This document shows positions 1 through 5,047 of a DNA stretch of 8,457 bases, piece after piece. Positions within the stretch are counted from its first letter, which is position 1. Every line of letters starts with the position of its first letter. Below the pieces are notes generated by a model. It searched no databases, was not told where the DNA came from, and saw nothing but the letters and a program-made list of their open reading frames with translations. Made by a program: the position numbers and the translations under genes. The stretch spans positions 1 to 8,457 of the forward strand of contig CALYTA010000026.1 of assembly GCA_945486175.1 (NCBI GenBank), given 5' to 3'. This DNA comes from an uncultured Clostridia bacterium (lineage in GTDB: Bacteria; Bacillota; Clostridia; Oscillospirales; Butyricicoccaceae).

Positions 1-752
1 TTCTGTATGGTGCATTCGATTATCTTCTGCGCCCGCTGACGGAAGAAACGCTGCTGCCTGTCATCCTGCGCGTGCGTGACCGCATCGGACAGGGAGCTTC
101 GGTTTTGCAGCGGGAAAGCATTGCACTTGCGGAGGAAATGGGTTCGCCGCAGCTTGTACAGCGCTTTGACGAGGTGGTACAGGCACTTGCCGATGCACAG
201 GGAAACAATGCCCGTTTGGATGTCATGGTGCGCACGCTCTACCGGGCAGCGGTGGAGCGCACGTTTGCAGACCGCCCGTGGCTGGCGCGTTTTGAGCAGC
301 AGGAAGCGTATGATGCCATCGACTGGATGGGCAGCAGCAGCCGGAGCATTGTGCGCGATTACTGCAGAAGAAGGCTGGAAGAGCTGAGCGGCAGAATTGC
401 TGCGCTGTATCCCAAGACCGGCTGTGCCAAGCTGGACAATATTCTGCTGTATCTGCTGGACAATGTGGACGGCGGATGCCTGCAAAAGGATGTGGCGGCA
501 GCGCATTATCTGAGCAATACGGCGCTCAGTGAGCTGTTCCGCAGCCAGCTGGGACGAACATACCGCAGTTATGTCACGGATATCAAAATGCTGCGCGCAC
601 AGTATCTGCTCAAATATACCGACCAGAAGGTCTATGAAATCAGCGCACAGCTGGGCTACCGGGATGTGAATTATTTTTCCCGTATGTTCCGGCAGCGCTA
701 TGGCGTCCCGCTTTCACAATACCGTCAGCAGATGCAGGATTACCAGATTTAA
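1..752 (+). CDS. AraC-family response regulator (YesN-like), 5'-truncated
   Basis: The reading frame is open from the left window edge (first full codon at 3) to TAA at 750-752, giving 249 visible residues; the true start lies outside the window. The first residues (GAFDYLLRPLTEE, about 3-15) look like the end of a receiver domain, where a Lys-Pro pair usually follows a hydrophobic strand; here it is Arg-Pro. A middle linker follows. The last ~100 residues form an AraC-type double helix-turn-helix DNA-binding domain, with the family-typical second part VYEISAQLGYRDVNYFSRMF followed by RQRYGVPLSQYR. This is the architecture of YesN-type response regulators, normally partnered with a membrane histidine kinase, which would be upstream of this window. 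The GTG at 72 is only an internal codon. A strong terminator follows the stop, so the gene is transcriptionally separate from the sulfate operon. Whether it regulates that operon cannot be told from sequence. Confidence 0.88.
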   Translation, partial: LYGAFDYLLRPLTEETLLPVILRVRDRIGQGASVLQRESIALAEEMGSPQLVQRFDEVVQALADAQGNNARLDVMVRTLYRAAVERTFADRPWLARFEQQEAYDAIDWMGSSSRSIVRDYCRRRLEELSGRIAALYPKTGCAKLDNILLYLLDNVDGGCLQKDVAAAHYLSNTALSELFRSQLGRTYRSYVTDIKMLRAQYLLKYTDQKVYEISAQLGYRDVNYFSRMFRQRYGVPLSQYRQQMQDYQI

Positions 753-755
753 GAC

Positions 756-800
756 AAAGGCACTTTGCAGGGAATGCGCTCCCTGTGAGGTGCCTTTTTT
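756..800 (+). terminator. Strong intrinsic terminator after the response regulator gene
   Basis: An uninterrupted 18-bp stem (756-773 pairing with 780-797, including two or three G-T pairs) closes a 6-nt loop (774-779). It ends in a run of six T at 795-800. It starts 3 nt after the stop codon of the response regulator. The stem is long enough that its lower A/T part could also act on the opposite strand, but no minus-strand gene is seen there. Confidence 0.93.
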
Positions 801-819
801 CGTGAACAAATCCAGCGCG

Positions 820-848
820 TTACGGTAAGGAACTGGAAAAACCCGTAA
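820..848. repeat. Inverted repeat TTACGG-N17-CCGTAA
   Basis: Two 6-bp arms (820-825 and 843-848) are perfectly complementary across a 17-nt spacer, between the upstream terminator and the sulfate promoter. It could be a weak operator or chance; six-base arms with a long spacer are not strong evidence. Confidence 0.25.
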
Positions 849-887
849 ATTTTTCAGAAATCAGGCGAAATCCATGAAAATTTTCAT
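847..887. promoter_or_regulatory. Candidate operator: 14-bp palindrome plus spaced direct repeats
   Basis: ATGAAAATTTTCAT at 874-887 is a perfect 14-bp palindrome, 16 bp upstream of the -35 box. Its right half TTTTCA (881-886) also occurs at 851-856, exactly 30 bp upstream (about three helical turns). GAAATC occurs at 857-862 and again at 867-872, 10 bp apart. The palindrome centre lies roughly 58 bp upstream of the expected transcription start, a usual place for an activator such as a LysR-type sulfur regulator. The identity of the protein is unknown; the palindrome is AT-rich, so part of this may be compositional. Confidence 0.5.
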
Positions 888-903
888 AAATGCCGAAAAA
901 GGG

Positions 904-932
904 TTGCATCCCTGACGCAAGCCAGATATAAT
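904..932 (+). promoter_or_regulatory. Sigma-A-type promoter of the sulfate operon
   Basis: The -35 box TTGCAT (904-909) and a consensus -10 box TATAAT (927-932) are separated by exactly 17 bp. Transcription would start near 938-941, giving a 5' leader of about 60 nt before the small leader ORF and about 170 nt before sbp. The -35 box only partly matches TTGACA, consistent with a promoter that needs an activator. It is embedded in an imperfect dyad GGGTTGCATCCC (901-912). It is the only convincing promoter seen between the upstream terminator and the operon. Confidence 0.8.
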
Positions 933-953
933 AGCCACATTAAATCTACTAAA

Positions 954-970
954 CCTACCGAATAAGTAGG
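954..970. promoter_or_regulatory. Inverted repeat CCTAC-N7-GTAGG just downstream of the transcription start
   Basis: Two perfect 5-bp arms (954-958, 966-970) flank 7 nt, at about +15 to +31 relative to the expected start. A third related element, CTACT, lies at 946-950, about 9 bp before the left arm. The position is where a repressor would block elongation or initiation; an Rrf2-type sulfur repressor (CymR-like) is one candidate by context, but I cannot match it to a defined consensus. As RNA, the arms could form a small 5' UTR hairpin instead. Confidence 0.4.
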
Positions 971-983
971 AATAAAACGAACG

Positions 984-990
984 AAAGGGA
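984..990 (+). promoter_or_regulatory. Ribosome binding site of the leader ORF
   Basis: AAAGGGA is placed 9 nt before ATG 1000. Its existence is the main reason to believe the leader is translated. Part of it (AGGGA, 986-990) can pair with TCCCT at 1028-1032 inside the leader ORF, an alternative to the pairing with the sbp site. Confidence 0.65.
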
Positions 991-999
991 TGATTGTTT

Positions 1000-1059
1000 A
1001 TGCAGTACCAAACCAACCAGCAGAATCTCCCTCTTTTGCGAATGCGATGTCGCAGATGA
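1000..1059 (+). CDS. Putative 19-residue sulfur leader peptide upstream of sbp
   Basis: ATG at 1000 opens a 19-codon frame ending TGA at 1057-1059, encoding MQYQTNQQNLPLLRMRCRR. It is preceded by AAAGGGA at 984-990 with 9 nt spacing, as good a ribosome binding site as any in the window. That site cannot serve the nearer ATG at 990, which overlaps it. The peptide has no domain or signal sequence, but its end carries one Met and one Cys codon among four Arg codons. Cysteine-containing leader ORFs controlling sulfur genes by ribosome stalling are known in mycobacteria. Codons 11-13 form a pyrimidine run complementary to the sbp ribosome binding site. The TGA overlaps an ATG (1056) in the sbp frame (ATGA), so translational coupling is also possible. 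Translation is inferred, not shown; function is a hypothesis. Confidence 0.6.
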   Translation: MQYQTNQQNLPLLRMRCRR

Positions 1060-1093
1060 AAAACAGACGCACACACATCACATCGAATATCAG

Positions 1094-1100
1094 AAAGAGG
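1094..1100 (+). promoter_or_regulatory. sbp ribosome binding site, complementary to the leader ORF
   Basis: AAAGAGG is placed 9 nt before ATG 1110 and decides the sbp start. It is perfectly complementary to CCTCTTT at 1030-1036 within the leader ORF; a G-T pair (1093 with 1037) extends this to 8 bp. Such pairing would hide the site when the leader is not occupied by a ribosome. Confidence 0.7.
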
Positions 1101-1109
1101 AATGAAATT

Positions 1110-2207
1110 ATGACATACAAAAAGAGAGTATCTGCAATTTTACTGGCATCCGCACTGACTGTCGGCGCACTGGCAGGCTGCGGAAACACTTCGGACAGCA
1201 GTTCGGCTTCCGGCTCCGGAGAAAGCGGCAGCTCGGCTGAACTGACCAACGTGTCCTATGACCCGACCCGCGAGCTGTATGAGGCGTACAATGAGGCCTT
1301 TGCAGCATATTGGAAGGAACAGACCGGTCAGGACGTCACGGTCACGCAGTCACATGGCGGCTCGGGCAAGCAGGCGCTTGAGGTTGCAAATGGTCTGGAA
1401 GCGGACGTCGTAACCCTGGCGCTGGAGGGCGATGTCGATGCAGTCAAGGATGCCGGCCTGATTGAGGACGGTTATACGGAAGAATTTGACAATGACAGCG
1501 CGCCGTACACTTCCTCCATTGTCTTCCTTGTCCGCAAGGACAATCCGAAAGACATTCAGGACTGGGATGACCTGCTGAGAGACGATGTCGGTGTCATCAC
1601 GCCGAATCCGAAGACCTCCGGCGGCGCACGCTGGAACTACCTTGCGGCGTGGTACTATTTTGAGAAGCAGGGTCAGAGTGAGGAGCAGATTGCGGAGAGC
1701 ATGAAGACACTGTACTCCCATGTACTGGTTCTCGACTCCGGTGCACGCGGCTCGACGACATCTTTTGTCGAAAACAAGCAGGGCGATGTACTGCTTGCAT
1801 GGGAGAACGAAGCATTCCTGTCTCTGGAAGAATATCCGGGAGAATATGAGATTGTCATTCCGTCCGTATCCATTCTGTGCCAGCCGACCGTAGCGGTTGT
1901 GGATGAGGTCGTTGACAGCCGCGGCACGCGCGATGTGGCAACCGAATACCTGAGCTATCTGTACTCCGATGAGGCACAGCGCATTGAGGCGGAAAACTTT
2001 TATCGTCCGTCCAATGAGGAAATCCTGAAGGAATACACCTCCGACAGTGAAAGCAAGACCATCACGGAAATCCCGGAGGACAACAAGTGGATTATTTCCA
2101 ACGGTTTTGAGCTGACCAACATCAACCATTTCGGCGGCTGGACGGAAGCGGCAGAAAAGCACTTTGTCGACGGCGGCGTGTTTGACAGCATTTACGAAGA
2201 AAAATAA
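1110..2207 (+). CDS. sbp: Sulfate-binding lipoprotein of ABC importer
   Basis: This 365-residue protein is the extracellular sulfate (possibly also thiosulfate) receptor of the importer encoded just downstream. Residues 1-23 form a lipoprotein signal peptide with a basic start (KKR) and lipobox LAGC; Cys24 would be lipidated. A Ser/Gly-rich tether follows (27-43). The family's ligand-loop motifs are present: SYDPTRELY (49-57), SHGGSGKQ (81-88), NPKTSGGARWNY (166-177), GARGSTTSF (211-219) and WENEA (231-235). The start at 1110 is chosen for its ribosome binding site and because it yields a normal signal peptide. ATG 1056, overlapping the leader stop, would add 18 residues and is a less likely, coupling-dependent alternative. 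The protein is strikingly poor in sulfur: only Met1, Met198, Cys24 and Cys257. Sbp and CysP paralogs are hard to tell apart, so the symbol is approximate. Confidence 0.95.
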   Translation: MTYKKRVSAILLASALTVGALAGCGNTSDSSSASGSGESGSSAELTNVSYDPTRELYEAYNEAFAAYWKEQTGQDVTVTQSHGGSGKQALEVANGLEADVVTLALEGDVDAVKDAGLIEDGYTEEFDNDSAPYTSSIVFLVRKDNPKDIQDWDDLLRDDVGVITPNPKTSGGARWNYLAAWYYFEKQGQSEEQIAESMKTLYSHVLVLDSGARGSTTSFVENKQGDVLLAWENEAFLSLEEYPGEYEIVIPSVSILCQPTVAVVDEVVDSRGTRDVATEYLSYLYSDEAQRIEAENFYRPSNEEILKEYTSDSESKTITEIPEDNKWIISNGFELTNINHFGGWTEAAEKHFVDGGVFDSIYEEK

Positions 2208-2223
2208 AGAAATTCATTGATGT

Positions 2224-2247
2224 GGGGCGGGCTGAAAAGCCCGCCCC
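2224..2247 (+). promoter_or_regulatory. Intercistronic GC-rich hairpin between sbp and cysT
   Basis: A perfect 10-bp stem (2224-2233 with 2238-2247), nearly all G-C, closes a GAAA tetraloop (2234-2237). No T-run follows, so it is not a typical terminator. Hairpins at this place in binding-protein transporter operons commonly protect the upstream message from 3' decay, or partly attenuate, so that the binding protein is made in excess over the permeases. That role is inferred here. Confidence 0.8.
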
Positions 2248-2262
2248 CAGTGAAGACAGCGG

Positions 2263-2268
2263 AAAGGA
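2263..2268 (+). promoter_or_regulatory. Ribosome binding site that sets the TTG start of cysT
   Basis: AAAGGA lies 10 nt before TTG 2279. The nearby ATG at 2269 directly abuts the site and belongs to another frame, so it is not a usable start. Confidence 0.7.
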
Positions 2269-2278
2269 ATGAATCGCT

Positions 2279-3118
2279 TTGAAAAAGAAAAGAAAACAGA
2301 GGAGGGTTATACCGGGATTCGGTTTGTCGCTGGGCATTACCGTCACACTGCTCAGCCTGATTGTCGTCATTCCGCTGTGTTCACTGGTGGTTTTCTCCTC
2401 GCAGTTATCGTTTTCGGAATTTATCTCGACCGTCACCAGCCCGCGTGTGCTGGCGAGCTATCGGGTCAGCTTTCAGACGGCACTGGTTGCTGCACTCATC
2501 AATGCCGTGGTCGGACTGATGATCGCATGGGTGTTGGTTCGCTATCAGTTCCCGGGCAAGCGCATCATGGATGGACTGATTGAGGTTCCGTTTGCCCTGC
2601 CGACAGCGGTCGCCGGCATTTCACTGACTCACATGACAGTTGACAGCGGCTGGGTCGGCAGTATTTTCCATAAATTCGGCATTGAAGTTGCGTATACGCG
2701 CATCGGCATCACGATTGCACTGGTATTCATCGGCATTCCGTTTGTCGTGCGCTCCGTCCAGCCGGTGCTCGAAAAGCTCGATCCGCAGTATGAGGAAGCG
2801 GCAAGCATGCTCGGTGCAGGCCGGACATACAGCTTCTTCCGGATTATTTTACCGGAAATCTTCCCGGCACTGGTCGCGGGCTTTACGATGGCATTTGCCC
2901 GCAGCCTGGGCGAATACGGCAGCGTCGTGTTTATCGCGGGCAATACCCCCTTTGAAACAGAGATCACGCCGCTGCTCATCATGTCCCAGTTACAGGAATA
3001 TGACTACGCGAGCGCGACATCGATTGCACTCGTCATGCTGGCAGCCGCGTTCCTGATTTTGTTTGTCAACGCAGTCCTGCAAAGCAGGGCTTCCAAAATC
3101 GTCAGCGGCATCGGATAA
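2279..3118 (+). CDS. cysT: Sulfate ABC transporter permease CysT
   Basis: A 279-residue inner-membrane subunit, the usual length for CysT (CysU). It starts with a basic cytoplasmic tail (KKKRKQRR), then about six hydrophobic segments near residues 12-38, 64-88, 100-117, 143-160, 195-222 and 247-267. The family motif LPTAVAGISL (107-116) and the ATPase-contacting EAA loop are clear: EEAASMLGAGRTYSFFRIIL from 172, followed by Pro192. Translation begins at TTG; no ATG or GTG in frame fits the ribosome binding site. It pairs with CysW to form the membrane channel. The gene is separated from sbp by the hairpin and followed immediately by cysW, whose ribosome binding site overlaps the cysT stop codon. 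A molybdate permease (ModB) is the main alternative, made unlikely by context. Confidence 0.95.
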   Translation: MKKKRKQRRVIPGFGLSLGITVTLLSLIVVIPLCSLVVFSSQLSFSEFISTVTSPRVLASYRVSFQTALVAALINAVVGLMIAWVLVRYQFPGKRIMDGLIEVPFALPTAVAGISLTHMTVDSGWVGSIFHKFGIEVAYTRIGITIALVFIGIPFVVRSVQPVLEKLDPQYEEAASMLGAGRTYSFFRIILPEIFPALVAGFTMAFARSLGEYGSVVFIAGNTPFETEITPLLIMSQLQEYDYASATSIALVMLAAAFLILFVNAVLQSRASKIVSGIG

Positions 3119-3123
3119 GGAGG
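3117..3123 (+). promoter_or_regulatory. Ribosome binding site that sets the TTG start of cysW
   Basis: AAGGAGG overlaps the cysT stop codon (TAA 3116-3118) and lies 8 nt before TTG 3132. This nearly ideal site argues against the upstream in-frame ATG at 3063, which lacks one. Overlap with the stop suggests coupled translation of the two permeases. Confidence 0.8.
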
Positions 3124-3131
3124 GATCAGCT

Positions 3132-3953
3132 TTGAAACAGAACGAACAGTCCGGCGCTGTCAAATGGCTTCTCATTGCATTCAGCGCAATTTTTCTGGCA
3201 GTGATGCTGATTCTGCCGCTGATCTATGTCCTGATTACAGCATTCCGTGAGGGTGTGCAGCCCTATCTGGAGGCAGTCACCGATCCGTATGCGCTCAAGT
3301 CCATCCAGCTGACACTGGAGGCGACTGTGATTGCGGTTGTCGTCAACACGATATTCGGACTTTTCGCATCATGGTGCATAACGAAATTCCAGTTCCGCGG
3401 AAAAAAGGTCATCTCGACACTGATTGACCTGCCGCTGACGGTTTCCCCGATCATTGCAGGCCTGATTTATGTCCTGACCTTCGGGCGGCAGAGCTTTCTG
3501 TATCCGTACCTGAAAGCCGCAAACATCTCGATTATTTATGCCGTTCCGGGCATTGTACTCGCAACTATTTTTGTCACCTTTCCGTTTATTTCGCGCGAGA
3601 TTATCCCCGTGCTGACGGCGGCAGGCAAGGACGAGGAAGAAGCGGCAGCACTGATGGGCGCAGGCGGCTGGACGATTTTCCGGCGCGTCACCTTCCCGCA
3701 TATCAAGTGGGCGCTGCTGTATGGCATTGTGCTGTGCACGGCGCGTGCAATGGGTGAATTCGGCGCGGTATCCGTCCTCTCCGGACATCTGAGAGGCAAG
3801 ACAAATACAATGCCGCTGTACATCGAGCTGCTGTATCAGGGCTATGACTTCACGGGTGCATTCGCAGTGTCGTCCATTCTGGTTGTCATGGCAATCATCA
3901 TTCTGGTCCTGCGCAGCGTATTGGAATACCGGGGTAAGAAAAACGAGGAGTAA
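3132..3953 (+). CDS. cysW: Sulfate ABC transporter permease CysW
   Basis: This 273-residue partner of CysT is a paralogous membrane subunit. Hydrophobic segments lie near residues 12-36, 61-83, 98-116, 134-152, 194-216 and 243-262. The EAA loop is at about 169-192 (EEAAALMGAGGWTIFRRVTF, then Pro189), where CysA docks. DLPLTVSPIIAGLIYVL (99-115) and TARAMGEFGAVSVLSG (203-218) are CysW-like. The TTG start is supported by the ribosome binding site at 3117-3123; starting at ATG 3063 would add 23 residues overlapping cysT with no binding site. Both permease genes share the start context CTTTGAAA, with TTG as initiator. Only 2 nt separate its stop from cysA, so it is translated in the same operon and probably coupled. 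Confidence 0.95.
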   Translation: MKQNEQSGAVKWLLIAFSAIFLAVMLILPLIYVLITAFREGVQPYLEAVTDPYALKSIQLTLEATVIAVVVNTIFGLFASWCITKFQFRGKKVISTLIDLPLTVSPIIAGLIYVLTFGRQSFLYPYLKAANISIIYAVPGIVLATIFVTFPFISREIIPVLTAAGKDEEEAAALMGAGGWTIFRRVTFPHIKWALLYGIVLCTARAMGEFGAVSVLSGHLRGKTNTMPLYIELLYQGYDFTGAFAVSSILVVMAIIILVLRSVLEYRGKKNEE

Positions 3954-3955
3954 GC

Positions 3956-5032
3956 ATGGAAAAGAACTATTATGTGGAGCTGAAAGGGGTTAACAAGAGC
4001 TTTGGCAGCTTTCAGGCATCCAAGGATATCAGTTTTGGAATAGAAAAAGGCAAGCTGATCGGCCTGCTGGGACCGAGTGGCAGCGGTAAAACCACCATTC
4101 TCCGCATGCTGGCAGGTCTGGAAACAGCAGACAGCGGTGATATCATCATCGATGGCACGGTAGTCAACGACGTACCGGCGAGCAAGCGCGGCATTGGATT
4201 TGTGTTTCAGAATTATGCGCTGTTCCGCTATCTGACTGTATATGAAAACATCGCGTTCGGCCTGAAGGTACAGAAATGGCCGAAGGAAAAAATCCGGGCA
4301 CGTGTCGAGGAAATGCTCCGGCTGGTCGGCCTGGAGGATACCGCAAAGCGCTATCCGAACCAGCTGTCCGGCGGACAGCGGCAGCGCATTGCGTTTGCCC
4401 GCGCACTGGCTCCGCAGCCGCAGCTGCTTCTGCTCGATGAGCCGTTTGCGGCGGTCGACGCAAAGGTGCGTCAGGAGCTGCGCAGCTGGCTGCGAGAGAT
4501 GATTTCGGCGGTCGGCGTCACGAGTATTTTCGTCACGCACGACCAGGACGAAGCAATTGAGGTCGCGGATGAGATCATCATCACCAACGAGGGACGCATT
4601 GAGCAGATCGGCACGCCGAAGGATATTTACCGGCAGCCGGACACGCCGTTTGTCGCACAGTTCATCGGCCAGTCGTCGATTGTCGAGGATTTTCGCCGGT
4701 TTGCCGGCTTTGAGCATGCAGGCAGCGGTGCCACACGCGCGGCTGTCCGCCCGGAATACATCAGTGTTTCCAAGCAGGGCGAGCTGCTCAAGTTCCCGGT
4801 CAACACCGAGACAGGCGTTGTCGAGCGCACCGCCTTCCGCGGCAGCGAGATTGAGCTGACCATCCGCGTGAAGGATACGCTGTTGACAGCGAAGCGCCTG
4901 CTGGACGACGCGCCGGTTTCCGTCGGTGAAACCGTACATGTGTTTATCTATCGCATTTATGCGTTTGACAACGAAAAGGCTTATGTCATTGAAAACGCGG
5001 CGCTGACTTCGCCGGATTCGATCGTTATCTGA
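3956..5032 (+). CDS. cysA: Sulfate ABC transporter ATP-binding protein CysA
   Basis: A 358-residue cytoplasmic ATPase that powers sulfate import through CysT/CysW as a dimer. All nucleotide-binding motifs are intact: Walker A GPSGSGKT (39-46), Q-loop Gln85, signature LSGGQ (137-141), Walker B LLLLDEP (157-163) and switch His195. The sequence PFVAQFIGQSSIV (231-243) and the C-terminal part (about 260-345, RPEYISV onward) match the CysA-type regulatory/TOBE-like region of this importer class. The ATG is 2 nt after cysW, with a GAGGAG site inside the end of cysW. It is followed 15 nt later by aprA. Without context it might be called a molybdate or spermidine ATPase; the neighbours settle sulfate (or sulfate/thiosulfate). 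Confidence 0.96.
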   Translation: MEKNYYVELKGVNKSFGSFQASKDISFGIEKGKLIGLLGPSGSGKTTILRMLAGLETADSGDIIIDGTVVNDVPASKRGIGFVFQNYALFRYLTVYENIAFGLKVQKWPKEKIRARVEEMLRLVGLEDTAKRYPNQLSGGQRQRIAFARALAPQPQLLLLDEPFAAVDAKVRQELRSWLREMISAVGVTSIFVTHDQDEAIEVADEIIITNEGRIEQIGTPKDIYRQPDTPFVAQFIGQSSIVEDFRRFAGFEHAGSGATRAAVRPEYISVSKQGELLKFPVNTETGVVERTAFRGSEIELTIRVKDTLLTAKRLLDDAPVSVGETVHVFIYRIYAFDNEKAYVIENAALTSPDSIVI

Positions 5033-5033
5033 C

Positions 5034-5040
5034 GGGAGGG
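5034..5040 (+). promoter_or_regulatory. Ribosome binding site that sets the GTG start of aprA
   Basis: GGGAGGG lies directly after the cysA stop and 7 nt before GTG 5048, fixing a non-ATG start. Confidence 0.75.
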
Positions 5041-5047
5041 AATATCT

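Noticed and set aside
1..752. Response regulator as the first gene of the sulfate operon
   Set aside because: An 18-bp-stem terminator with six T follows it, and a separate promoter is found before the leader and sbp.
990..1109. N-terminal extension of sbp starting at ATG 990
   Set aside because: The ATG abuts its only possible ribosome binding site, the extension would put 40 polar residues ahead of a normal lipoprotein signal, and the region is better explained by the leader ORF in another frame.
933..1109. SAM (S-box), T-box or other riboswitch in the 5' leader
   Set aside because: The leader is short, AT-rich, holds a translated-looking small ORF, and shows no multi-helix core, T-box sequence or terminator.
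1350..2162. Minus-strand ORF (270 codons) opposite sbp
   Set aside because: It lies entirely inside sbp, which has all family motifs; no supporting ribosome binding site or domain.
2224..2260. Hairpin 2224-2247 as an operon-ending terminator
   Set aside because: No T-run follows the stem and there is no promoter seen before cysT, so transcription must continue through it.
2269..2583. Plus-strand ORF of 104 codons at the start of cysT
   Set aside because: It overlaps cysT in another frame, its ATG touches the ribosome binding site, and its product has no permease-like or other recognisable features.
3063..3131. cysW starting at ATG 3063 inside cysT
   Set aside because: No ribosome binding site before 3063, whereas AAGGAGG sits 8 nt before TTG 3132; the extra 23 residues are just cysT read in another frame.
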